Of a DNA stretch of 64,000 nt, positions 30,647 to 41,078 are shown piece after piece. The stretch is from the NCBI GenBank assembly GCA_003194525.1, contig NBIV01000171.1, forward strand, positions 117,905 to 181,904, given 5' to 3'. How positions within the stretch are numbered: the stretch's first letter is position 1; the number at the start of each line of letters is the position of its first letter. Position numbers and translations under genes: made by a program. The notes below the pieces were generated by a model. That model saw only the letters and a program-made list of their open reading frames with translations, did no database searches and was not told the DNA's origin. The DNA is from Gracilariopsis chorda (Eukaryota > Rhodophyta > Florideophyceae > Gracilariales > Gracilariaceae).

Positions 30647-31851
30647 CCCCGCTGACCGCTGCCGCTATCCCTTTCCGTATCGTTCGTCTGTCGCCGCTCT
30701 CCCTCACCGCCGTTCATCCGTTTTGCTGTTGTTGCCTCTTTCGTCGTTGCGTCGGGTGTCTTGATCCCATTGTCGGTCGGTGTTGCTCATTCTCCTTTGG
30801 TTTGCGTTCCTCCCTGAGGGCGTTGTGGTGGTAGTGGTTCGACGTTTACTTCCTATCGTTGTTGAGTTGGGCCCCTGTTGTTGCCCGTGTTGTCGATCGC
30901 TATCTACTTTGTGTGTAACACTCCCTCTATCTTGTGTTTTGGGATCCCCGAGTCGTTTGTTGTGTCGTATCCGTGAAGTCGAGTCGGTCTAGTTTCGAAG
31001 TCTGGGCTCCGTGATCGTGTGCTCAGCAGTTGTTTGTATTTCGTGTTTCTTAATCATCATCTGGTGTCCAGTGCGACGAGCGGTTGATCTGGGTTATTTT
31101 GGGTGATTCCAGGTATCCGGGGACGTGAGCCTGGCGGCTTGAACCAAAGCGGGTGTACTGTCGAGCGGCTTCCCACCGGTCCATTTGGACAGATAACGGT
31201 GACGGTCGTTAAGACCTGGTACGTTCAGCGGGTGCATCTGTGGACGGGGTGCCGTGGCGTACTGCGCTGGTGCGGGTGATTGAATTATTTGTTTTGATCC
31301 TGACTGCGTGTCGGAATTCTTGGGCTGTTGCGAAGGTATTCCATAACGAGCTTTTGATCCGTGCATCTGACCCTTGGGCGTTTGTGCGGGGAGGCGATGT
31401 GGCGTAGGCTGACCTCCTTCTTAGGATCAGGCCGCGTGTGACCTTAAGTGGTTGCGCGTTAGCAGCGTACTTTGGTTGCCATAGTAGCTTCAGTTTCGAG
31501 GTCGCGCAAGTTCTTGCAAGAGGCCAGAAAGGGTTATACTTGGTGAAGGCATATCTTGGGTCATTAACCATCCTCTGGAAGCCTCGTAGAGAGCGACGCA
31601 TCTTCTCCTTAGACGTAGGAGAGGGAAGACAGAAGAAGACGTCTTGTACCCGGAGCATCTCCGGGGGCCAGGGGTCCGACACCCTAGGGTAGCGGAGGTA
31701 GTTTCTCCCGTCAGTGCGCCCGAATTTGAAGTTTTGTTGTTGTTGTTGTCGTTGTTTTTGTTGTTATTGTTGTCGTTATTGCCATTTTTGTACTACTTAA
31801 GTGCCGTAGGCCTTTCATCGCACCTGTGCTGTTTGTTCACATCTACCAAGC
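30647..31851 (+). other. Family B 5' leader with hairpin module and (GTT)n
   Basis: 1.2 kb, T/G-rich, no supported gene. Perfect hairpin CCCGGAG-cat-CTCCGGG at 31649-31665 stands where family A has CTGG/CCAG. Then come AGGGGTCCGACACCCT and the block CCTAGGGTAGCGGAGGTAG... ending CAGTGCGCCCG (31683-31722), nearly identical to family A. A (GTT)n-like microsatellite is at 31733-31781, just before gag. Confidence 0.65.
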
Positions 31852-34044
31852 ATGGATTCATTCGGTGGCATCAAGATTGAAAAGTTGGGCGAGGATAACT
31901 TCCATGTATGGAAGCAAAACGTTGAGTTGCTGCTTGCACTCAAGGACCTCGATGACCATCTTGAATCAACCAGGCCTACGGACGATGACGAGTTGTCAGC
32001 ATGGAAGAAGAAAGACGCCAAGGCCAGGGCTGTTATTGGTCTCAGCGTCAGTGATGAGCATTTGGACCATGTGAGGGATACCGAGAATGCTGCGGAAATG
32101 TGGAAAGCCATTTGCGATGTGTTCCAGCGTAAAACGCTGCTCAACCGAATCAATGCAAGACGTGCCTTCTACACAGCCAAGATGCGAGATGATGAGAAAA
32201 TGTTACACTTCATCAATCGTGTTCGTCATCTTGCATCGGATCTGAAGAGCATGGACGTAGTGGTTGAGGAGGAAGACATCGCTATGGCAATCCTATGTGG
32301 GCTACCAGACCGCTTCGAACACCTCATTGTCGCTATTGACACCACGATTGGTGATCGTAAACTCGATTTAGAGTTTGTGAAGAGTCGTTTGCTGCAAGAG
32401 GAACAGCGAATGAACGATCGTGCCAAGGAGGAGTCCGGAAGTGACACGGCTTTGGTCGGTGCACAGTCACGAAAGAAGTCCACGGTGTGCTACTACTGTG
32501 GTAAGAAGGGGCATATCCAGAGAAACTGTTTCAAGAGACAACGTGACGAAGCTAGCAAAGAGCAGAGTGCTGCCGCAAACCCAGCTGTGCAGACCGATCT
32601 CGGCAACGAGAAACGAGGATGTGACAGTGACTCTGACTTTGTTTGTCTCATTGCGACAGGTTCTGTGGAAGAAAGTATCAGTGACTGGATCATTGACTCT
32701 GGTGCCACCGCCCATATGACGTATGACGAGTCCATGTTTGACAGTTATAGAAAAAGAGAGTCTGCCGGTGTGAGTATCGGCAATGACTCGAAGCTGGAGT
32801 CTCTTGGTCATGGCAGTGTCCACCTCGATCTCGCTGTTGAAGGGCGTAAGAGCAAGTGCCGGTTGGGTGAAGTAGTGCACGTACCGAATTTAAGGTATCA
32901 TCTGCTGTCAGTATCTGCGATGTGTGACCTGGGTGCGCGAGTGGTGTTTGACAAAACCAAAGTATGTGTATACAAAGGCAACACCATGATCGCCCAGGGC
33001 CGTCGCATCAAAGGACTGTACTACCTATGTACCGCGATTGAAGTACCAGAAGACATGGACAACGCACTTGTGACTGACCTGTCACTATGGCATGCTCGAA
33101 TGGCTCATGTGAATGTGGATGGTATCAAACATATGGCTCGTAACGGTGTTGTGTCAGGGCTGAATGTGGACTTGAATCAATCGATGGATGTGTGTGACTC
33201 TTGTGTAGTGGGAAAATCTACACGTGCTCCAACTCCCAAGCAAGGGGGGGAACGGGCTTTGCACCCATTGGACCTAGTGCATTCGGACATTTGTGGTCCA
33301 ATCCAAGTAGGTTCCTTGGGAGGTTCACGCTACTTCGTCACATTCATCCATGATCACTCCCGTTTTTGCTTCTTGTACATGCTCAAGACCAAGGATGAGG
33401 TGTTCCACGTGTTCGTGAAGTGGCTCAAGATGGTTCAAAATCAGAGTGACCGACATGTGAAAACCATCACCGCACGTGCGTCTGTGCTACATGCGTTACG
33501 CACAGACAATGCTGGTGAATATGTGTCAAAGAAGTTTTCACAAGAGCTTGAACGTCACGGTATTGAACATCAGCGAACGGTGCCTTACAATCCACATCAG
33601 AATGGTCTGGCCGAACGGTTCAACCGAACACTCATGGACTTGGTGAGATCGATGCTGCATCACAAGAAACTGCCAAAGAGCTTCTGGGCTGAAGCATTGA
33701 ACGTTGCAGTGTATGTGTGCAATCGAGTCACCTGCAAGGCCCTTCCGAGTGACGTGACACCACTCGAGATGTGGAGTGGATATGAACCTGACTTGAGCAA
33801 TCTGCGTGTGTTCGGTAGCCGGTGCTGGTACAAAGTGGTGGACCACAAGCTGAAAAAGCTGGAGCAACGTGCCGTGGAGGCGATCTTTATTGGGTACACA
33901 TCTGGATCGAACAGTTATAAACTGTGGGATGCGCAAAAGAAGAAGGTGGTTGTGTCGAGAGATGTGAGGTTTGACGAATGTAGTGGTTCAGATCAAGGTA
34001 CTGACCACGTTGATGATGACGACTATGCTGAGATCGACATTTCG
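31852..34044 (+). CDS. Family B copia gag-protease-integrase, 3'-truncated
   Basis: 731 open codons, all but the last few true family B. MDSFGGIKIEKLGEDNFHVW opens a UBN2-type gag. Zinc knuckle CYYCGKKGHIQRNC starts at residue 213 and protease WIIDSGATAHM has its Asp at 282. The gag-pre-integrase/HHCC region is HARMAHVNVDG...CDSCVVGKS. The integrase catalytic core is LVHSDICGP, LRTDNAGEY and GLAERFNRT. It is cut at 34044 after AEIDIS by a minus-strand family A LTR, which supplies the stop. RT and RNase H are absent. No internal stop, so interrupted recently. One residue differs at FIHDHSR, which reads FIDDHSR in the other B copy. Confidence 0.9.
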
Positions 34045-34851
34045 TGATGATGTAAACGATAGTTGGGCTTCGGCGGAAATGTAAAAGGAAAGAAAGAAAG
34101 AAAATAAAGAGTGAAGGTTGCCAGGCTTGGCGCCGAGTTTACTTGGTACTGCGACTTCAGAGTCTTATATAGCACATCTACTTCGCACTTCCACTACAAG
34201 AAAACCCTACAGCACTAAGTGGGGACACCCAATACTACCAATAATAATCAAACATAACACAATAAGGGTTGCACAAACTGATTACAGCTTAGTACAACCA
34301 GGCATAACAACATTACAACACATTGCAACCACGCACACCAAGTGAACCAAGCAGCCAACAACGCACAATAAGTGAACCGGCCATGCCAACAATGTGCCAG
34401 CATGCTGCAGCACTCTATACACACTTCCTCGCATCATCATGACAATGACAAAGCACAAATACGCATGCCACCGCATCCATGTACATACCCTAGGTGTGTT
34501 GCGTGCATGGCACGTGCTTACTTGCACAACCGCACACATGACACACTTCCATATACCTGTAAACCACATGTAGCCACACATATTCTTCAGTACCATACCC
34601 ATTCACCTTATGCCAAGTGGCCAGTTCCGTGCCAAGAGCCCATAGAATGCATAACACTTGTAACCAATACGTTGCATATGAGTGTTTGCAGTAGCCAATC
34701 ATATGCCCGTTTCACGTTGGGTTTGAGAACACACGCATATGCGCTTTTGTAGAGCAGGTCCCAAGAACAGCCCTCCGTTATATCAAACTTTGGTTCCAAC
34801 TTTACGATGTCCCAGGACTACCAGGCACTCGACTATGTGCTAACATCAACA
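34045..34851 (-). repeat. Copia 3' LTR, family A
   Basis: 807 bp. Its end (plus-strand TGATGATGTAAACGATAG) is inserted in family B pol; its start (CTAACATCAACA) joins the RNase H end of a family A copy. Confidence 0.85.
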
Positions 34852-35060
34852 CTCCTCTTCGAGTTCCTGGGTCAGACCAGCTAACTCTATCCATGACCAA
34901 TTGCGTCATAGCAGGACTAAGTGGCTTAGTGAGTATGTCAGAATCATTGTCCTCACTTGCCACATATTCCACGCTTATCACCTTGCTTTTGACCAAGTCC
35001 CGGATAAAGTGTATCTTCACGTCAATGTGTTTGGCACGTCCAGAGGGGCAACGCTCACCA
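34852..35060 (-). pseudogene. Family A pol C-terminal fragment (RNase H end)
   Basis: About 70 codons, from AKHIDVKIHFIRD to DILTKPLSP and the LTR. Interrupted at 35060 by a plus-strand LTR. A one-base change to CTCGAAGAGG and a frame change near the end (DRVSWSDPGT) spoil the usual QELEEEC terminus. Confidence 0.82.
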
Positions 35061-35870
35061 TGTTGATGTTAGCACGTAGTCGAGTGCCGGGTAGTACTGG
35101 GACATCATGGTGCAACACTTGAAAACAAAGTTTCATATAACGGAGGGCTGTTTTTGGGACCTGCTTTACAAAAGCGCATATGCGTGTGTTCTCAAACCCA
35201 ACGTGAAACGGGCATATGATTGGCTACTGCAAACACTCATATGCAACGTATTGGTTACAAGTGTTATGCATTCTATGGGCTCTTGGCACGGAACTGGCCA
35301 CTTGGCATAAGGTGAATGGGTATGGTACTGAAGAATATGTGTGGCTACATGTGGTTTACAGGTATATGGAAGTGTGTCATGTGTGCGGTTGTGCAAGCAG
35401 GCACGTGCCATGCACGCAACACACCTAGGGTATGTACATGGATGCGGTGGCATGTGTATTTGTGCTTTGTCATTGTCATGATGATGCGAGTAAGTGTTTA
35501 TACAGTGCTGCAACATGCTGGCACATTGTTGGCGTGTCCGGTTCACTTATTGTGCGTTGCTGGCTACTTGGTTCACTTGGTCTGCATTGTTGTAATGTGT
35601 TGTTATGTTGTTATGCATGGTTGTACTTGGCTGTAATCAGTGTGTGCAACCCTTATTGTGTTATGTTTGTTTATGATTGGTAGTATTGGGTGTCCCCACT
35701 TAGTGGTATAGGGTTTTCTTGTAGTTGTAGTGTGACGTAGAGGTGCTATATAACACGCTGAAGTTGCACTACCAAGTAAACTCGCCCCAAGACTGGCAAC
35801 CTTCACTGCTTCTTTTCTTCTTTCTTTGTTCTACAGATGCGCCGTAGCCCAACTAACATTACTATCATCA
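35061..35870 (+). repeat. Copia 5' LTR, family A
   Basis: 810 bp, TGTTGATGTTAGCACGTAG to ACTATCATCA. Promoter elements visible: CCAAT-like GATTGGCTACTGCA near 35217 and TATATAA at 35747-35753, which would place transcription start near 35780. Copied at 42110-42919. Confidence 0.88.
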
Positions 35871-35884
35871 GGTTATGGGCCCAG
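35871..35884 (+). promoter_or_regulatory. Primer-binding site
   Basis: GGTTATGGGCCCAG directly after the LTR. Confidence 0.82.
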
Positions 35885-36663
35885 AGCGTCGATTCTTTGC
35901 AGACGTCGCGCTTTACTAATTCTTTTATTTGCGTTCTACGAAGCTGTTCTTGCGAGAAGTTTTGCGTATCTTGTGGAGGTACAGTTGTTGTGGTGAAAGT
36001 AGGCAAAGCGTTCAGAGACCCCTTCTCTGGTAAGCCGACCTGCGCCTGTTCCGATCCCTGCATCTGTGCTTCAGCGCACAAGGAAGACCGCGCTATTTTC
36101 CTGCAAGTGTCTAGCAGGGGTTAACTGGTGAACGCTTATCGCGACAGCTACTAACCTCCCTGGGACGACACGTAGGGATTATAAAGCCCCTCGTTCTGAA
36201 GTGCGCAGAACAGGGTAGGTCACGAAGAATTTCGTACCTCACCTGGAGAGAGTTACCAGGGTCCAGGGGTTCAACCCTTAGAGTAGCGGAGATAGTATCT
36301 CCCGTCAGTGCGCCCGCTTTTACGAAGTTAGTTTCCTTTCCGGGTGTGCTTCAGAGCTGCTCGTGAGTATACTCCAGGCGTCGAGAACCCGAACTCCGCC
36401 TGTGATTCGCGTACCAGACGCGTCTGGACGAGCGTTGAGACTTGGTTACACGGTCTCCGCTGGCGCCCTCGCTGTTAAGTGTTGAGTATAATCCACTCCA
36501 GCATCACCCACATAGTGTGACATCCGCTATCAGTCCAAAGCTGTACCGCCAAAACAGCCCTCTCGTCTATTCTGATAGCGATTCTAAGCATCGAGTCCCT
36601 CACTCTGCTTCATTTTCGTACCTTGTTTGTTCTAATTTCGGTTACTGAACTCGTTCTGGAACC
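35885..36663 (+). other. Copia 5' leader, structured RNA module (best copy)
   Basis: Hairpin GTTCTG (36193-36198) / CAGAAC (36206-36211), loop aagtgcg. Next are GGTcACGAA/TTCGTACC and CCTGG/CCAGG, then AGGGGTTCAACCCTT. Palindromic GGAGATA-g-TATCTCC lies at 36288-36302, followed by CGTCAGTGCGCCCG. TACTAAC precedes the series, and TTCTCTG|GTAAGC lies about 120 bases upstream of it. No gene. Confidence 0.65.
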
Positions 36664-37620
36664 ATGTCAGACTCCGAAGTTGAGTCAGAAACCACTTCTG
36701 GTGTGAAGATCCCGCGCTTCCACGGTAAGCGGGGAGAAGATTACACCCTATGGAGACACCGTCTACGTGCTGCATGTCGTATTAAAGGTGTCTGGAATGT
36801 CGTTATGTCAAGTTCGGAGGAGTCATCTAGTGGAATAATGACACAAGCGTCTGGTTCTAGTGCTACCCAGACACCCTCCCGTACACTCGCAAAGCGCGAA
36901 AAGGCATGTGCAATCATCATTTGTGCACTTGGTGATGCCCCGTTGCGTGTAGTTATGGATGTGGATGATGACCCCGGTCGCATGCTTCAACTACTTGATG
37001 CGCGATATGCCTCAAACAGGACAGTGTCTCGTATAGCCGTGCAGACTCAGCTGTTCAGAATGTCGTATAATGGCCAAAACATGTCCGAATTCGTGGACCA
37101 GTTTGCCTCTCTGTTCTCGCAGCTGGACCGCATGGGCAAAGATGCCGCCATACCAGAGTCTCACAAGGCACCTATGCTTCTGGCATCTATTGACCCCAAC
37201 TGCTCATTGGAATCAACTGCAGCAGCACTGAGGACCAAGGAGATCTCCAAACTGACCTGGGACTATGTAGCAACAACCCTAATTGATGAATATAATGCTC
37301 GTCAAATGGGGTCAAGCAGTTCTGGTAGAGGGCGCAATCGCAAGAAGAACAAGAACAGGGGTGGTTCCCGTATTAGCGGACACAGCAAATTATCAAATGG
37401 TATTGAGAATGATGGTAACGCATCAGATTCAACCACTGTGAACGACCCCACTGGTCGTGCATATGCTGCTGGAAACAAAAATGGGTACCACTGCACCTTT
37501 TGTGACCGCGATGGACACACCCAGGACCGTTGTCACATGAATCCGGACAATCCTGACAACCATTTACCACAAGCTATCTTGGATCAGCTAAGGCTAAATG
37601 CAGTCGAAAAGCCTAAACGT
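36664..37620 (+). CDS. Family A gag, truncated by a family B LTR
   Basis: 319 codons of intact gag (MSDSEVESETTSG) through the zinc knuckle CTFCDRDGHTQDRC, cut at KPKR just before the protease. The family B LTR adds Cys and stop. Essentially identical to 43713-44669 and to the gag of the intact polyprotein. Could yield a gag-only protein from the intact LTR upstream (inference). Confidence 0.9.
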
Positions 37621-38399
37621 TGTTGAAAGTTGAAAGGAAGTTGAAGGGATGGAAGGGAAGTTCGCCAGCTCTGGCTTGGATTTACTTGGAGGTCCTTCAG
37701 GCACATCTTATATACCACTCTAAACTAGAATTGCGCGGGAACACCAACTACAAGTAAAACCTAAACCACTAAGCAGTGACACTCAATACTACCAATCATC
37801 ATCTAACATGACATAGCCAGCTCAGCACAACCTCATTACACCAACGCACACCAACGCACCAATGTTCTGTAATAGTTACGTGCATACACATGACCATGAC
37901 AAGGCACAAATTCACGACTCCAACACACGCCAGCACATGCCAACACATCACGGTAAGTCAACACGTTACGGTAAGTCGGCACGTAACCTGTGGTGTTAGT
38001 GCCATGTCATCATGTGGCGATGCACACAACACCCACGTCATCAATATACCCGTGCATGTGTAAACCTGTTGACAGTGCATGCGCACCTTACCATTGTACC
38101 AACCACTGCTGTACCACTTGTACCAGGTGTCAACCACTTCATCAGTATCCCCTGCACACAACGTACACTGTGACCACTGTAGTAGCTGGACACGTGGGTG
38201 TGTCCAACCGATCCAGTTATGCCATACCACTTGTACGCACCACGTTGCATATGTACATTTGCAGTAGCCAATCAGAAGCCAGTTTCACGTTGGGTTCGCG
38301 CACACGCGCATATGCGCTTTTGCAGAGGTACCCTCCAAAACAGCCCATGCTCCCCGGAACATTTGGTTTTCAGTGACAGCACAGGTACTACTGCCAACA
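37621..38399 (-). repeat. Family B LTR, solo
   Basis: 779 bp, no family B internal sequence on either side. Flanks are family A gag (left, AACGT) and the 31-base stub of a family A 3' LTR (right, CCAGG), so there is no matching target duplication. This points to recombination between two B insertions rather than simple solo-LTR formation. TATATAAG box at about 37707-37714 (minus strand). Confidence 0.82.
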
Positions 38400-38424
38400 C
38401 CAGGCACTCGACCATGTGCTAACA

Positions 38425-40428
38425 TCAACACTCGTCCTCTAGTTCTTGGGAAGCACCATGCCCCAGAGTCTGCAAGTACACTCCCTCAAGTGCATGAGAC
38501 TCGAACTTGGTGTCTGGGTTCATTTTCAATATATATGCTGCACATCCAAACGCTTTAGCATACTTCAACGACGGCTTACCATCACCCACCGAAAGGTATA
38601 GATTCAGACCTGTGGTAGAGTGGAGAGATCTATTGCATATACAAATATCATATTTCAATGCATATGGCCATAGGCATTCTTGCCAGTGTGCCTGAATAAG
38701 AAAAGCTCGAGCTGCTTCTTCCATTGTGCGATTGATGCGCTCGGCAATGACATTATGGTATGGGGTGTAGTGAGGTGAGAATATCATTCCCTGCAAACCA
38801 TTCGTGGTTGGTTCTTGAAGGGCAATGTACTCTTCGGCATTGTTTGCATGCAAATTCTGAATATGCACATGCGCTCCTCCAACATTATGAGGTGAAACGT
38901 GCGCTCCTCCAACATTATGAGGTGACACGTGCGCTCTTCCAACCTGCCGGAGATTTCGCCCAACATCAGGAAACACTGCACTAACACCATAGCTATGCGA
39001 AACGAAGTCGTTACGCTCAATCGGATTTGGCAGCGTGTACAAACGAGAAGACATGTCACCGTGCCCACATCTAATCTCTAACCCATCTTCGTGTATAACG
39101 CAAACCTCATTCGTACAGAAAAGGGACTGAATGCCTTTATCGGCCGTAAGACCTACAGACACCAAGTTGTATCCAAGATCCGGGACTAGAAGTACATCTG
39201 TCAAGCTTAGGTTAGTCTTCGAAAAAGGAAGTATTACATCCCCTTTTTGTGTAGCGGAGACCGTAGTGTTGTCAGCGACCTTAATCGTCCTTAGTTCTAT
39301 GTCAATCAATGTGTTCGGGACGAACGCAGAAGCACAACTAAAGAAGTGGGATGTGGCACCACTGTCTGCGTAGGTGTCTATGAGAGTGGACGCAGGGGGC
39401 ACCACTGCAGACTTTTCAGCAGACATTGCAGCGATCTCAATCTTAGAATCCTTTGGTGAGGACCTTCCGAAGTGCTTGGGTTTGTGATTGGAACTAGTTT
39501 TGAGTTTCTCCAAGATAGCTTTAGGCAGGTGATTGTCTGGATTGTCAGGATTCATGTGACATCGGTCCTGCGTGTGACCATCTCTGTCACAGAAGCGGCA
39601 ATGATAACTATTTTTGCCTGCAATAGCATAAGCGCGCCCGTTGTAGTCATCGTATGAGTTGGGATCTGATGTACTTGCATCAATGTCGTAAACATTTGAC
39701 GATGTGGTGTGTCCACTTGAACGGCTACTGCCCTTACTTCTGCTCTCCATGCGTTTGCAACTACGAGGAGAGACAGTTGAATCAATTTGGTGAGCATTGT
39801 ATTCGTCTATGAGGGTAGTGGCCACATAGTCCCATGTCAATTCCGAGATGTCCTTTGTCCGAAGTGCCGCAGCCGTTGAGTCCAGTGAGCAGTACGGATC
39901 AATAGAGGCTAACACCATTGGCGTGTTGTGGGATTCGGGAATGGCAGCATCCTTCCCCATTCGGTATAGCTGGGAGAATAAGGACGCAAACTGGTCGACA
40001 TAGTCCGACATATTCTGACCATTATACGACATTTTGAATAACTGGGTCTGTACAGCAATACGTGACACTGTCCTATTAGACGCATACCTCGCATCAAGAA
40101 GTTGGAGCATACGCCCAGGGTCATCATCGACGTCTATAACCACACGCAGAGGGGCATCTCCAAGTGCGCATATTATGACTGCGCATGCCTTTTCTCGTTT
40201 CGCAAGTACACGAGGAGTGGTCTGCAGATCGCTTGAGCCCGATGCCTGCGTCGTGGTAGCACTGTATGACCCCTCCGAGCCTGACATTACGACATTCCAG
40301 ACTCCTTTGATGCGACATGCAGCTCGTAGACGATGTCGCCATAACGTATAATCCTCACCACGTTTACCATGGAAGCGAGGGATCTTCACACCAGAGGTGG
40401 TTTCGGACTCAACTTCGGAGTCAGACAT
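38425..40428 (-). CDS. Non-autonomous copia ORF, second copy
   Basis: 667 residues, differing from the 27825-29828 product at only a couple of positions (Ser for Phe at residue 12, Leu for Arg in VSVGLTADK). The deletions, the Asn in place of integrase Asp and the repeat number are the same. Part of an inverted copy of about 26540-29853. The stop lies in the 31-base LTR stub (38400-38430). Confidence 0.88.
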   Translation of the reverse strand: MSDSEVESETTSGVKIPRFHGKRGEDYTLWRHRLRAACRIKGVWNVVMSGSEGSYSATTTQASGSSDLQTTPRVLAKREKACAVIICALGDAPLRVVIDVDDDPGRMLQLLDARYASNRTVSRIAVQTQLFKMSYNGQNMSDYVDQFASLFSQLYRMGKDAAIPESHNTPMVLASIDPYCSLDSTAAALRTKDISELTWDYVATTLIDEYNAHQIDSTVSPRSCKRMESRSKGSSRSSGHTTSSNVYDIDASTSDPNSYDDYNGRAYAIAGKNSYHCRFCDRDGHTQDRCHMNPDNPDNHLPKAILEKLKTSSNHKPKHFGRSSPKDSKIEIAAMSAEKSAVVPPASTLIDTYADSGATSHFFSCASAFVPNTLIDIELRTIKVADNTTVSATQKGDVILPFSKTNLSLTDVLLVPDLGYNLVSVGLTADKGIQSLFCTNEVCVIHEDGLEIRCGHGDMSSRLYTLPNPIERNDFVSHSYGVSAVFPDVGRNLRQVGRAHVSPHNVGGAHVSPHNVGGAHVHIQNLHANNAEEYIALQEPTTNGLQGMIFSPHYTPYHNVIAERINRTMEEAARAFLIQAHWQECLWPYALKYDICICNRSLHSTTGLNLYLSVGDGKPSLKYAKAFGCAAYILKMNPDTKFESHALEGVYLQTLGHGASQELEDEC

Positions 40429-41064
40429 TGTTCCAGAAGGAGTTCAAATACCAAAGTAAATAAAACAAATGTAGCAGAGTGAGGGACTCGATGCCTTGAA
40501 TCGACGATCAGCTGGGATTAAAGAGAATGATGGCGGTAAAGGCGCTGAATTGTAGCTGATGTCACACTAAGAAAGAGATACTGGAGTGGAGATTTGTCGA
40601 CACTCAACAGCTCGGATGCCAGCGGAGACCGTGTAAACAAGTCTCAACGGTCGTCCAGACGCGTCTGGTACGCGAATCACAGGCGGTGTTCGGGTCCTCG
40701 ACGCCCGGAGTATACTCACGAGTGGCTCTGAAGCGCACTCGGAAAAGAAAATAAAAGATGAAACTTCGTAAAGACAGGCGCACTGACAGGAGAAACTACC
40801 TCCGCTACCCTAAGGGTTGAACCCCTGGACCCTGGATGCTCTCTCCAGGTGCGAGGTGCAATGTTCTTCGACCTGCCCTACTCCGTGCACTTCACGAGTA
40901 GGGTGCTCAATCCCTACGAAACATCCCAGGGATGTTACTAACAAGCGCGATATGCTTTCACCAGTTAACCCCTGCTGGTCTCTTGCGGGATATTAGCTTG
41001 ATCTTACGCGCGCACGCACAATAAAAGAAGTTAAAACGGAGCGACGTCTGCAAATATCGACGCT
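40429..41064 (-). other. Copia 5' leader of the second deleted copy
   Basis: Mirror of 27189-27824, with the same CCTACTC/GAGTAGG hairpin. No gene. Confidence 0.6.
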
Positions 41065-41078
41065 CTGGGCCCATAACC
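41065..41078 (-). promoter_or_regulatory. Primer-binding site
   Basis: Minus-strand GGTTATGGGCCCAG next to the LTR at 41079. Confidence 0.82.

Larger units (their letters stand above)
34660..38399 (+). repeat. Direct segmental duplication, copy 1 (copy 2 at about 41709-45448)
   Basis: The block LTR part, RNase H fragment, LTR, leader, gag and family B LTR repeats at a constant offset of 7049 bases with only a handful of substitutions (for example at 35097, 35276, 36281 and 38323). The inverted arm 38400-41709 lies exactly between the two copies. Confidence 0.85.

Noticed and set aside
30496-30764. Small ORFs in the family B LTR and leader
   Set aside because: Overlap LTR ends and primer site, no similarity, no conservation between the B copies.
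31733-31781. (GTT)n stretch as a regulatory site
   Set aside because: Simple microsatellite with no evidence of function.
35166-35546. Open frames of 60-130 codons rich in Cys, His and Met in both strands of every family A LTR (also at 2918-3298, 34372-34752, 42215-42595 and elsewhere)
   Set aside because: They repeat wherever the LTR occurs, follow its CA/TG-rich composition, show no domain and often run antisense to transcription.
36262-36285. GGGGTTCAACCC in copia leaders looked like a tRNA T-arm
   Set aside because: No acceptor, D-arm or anticodon arm at correct spacing. It is better explained as one hairpin of the leader module.
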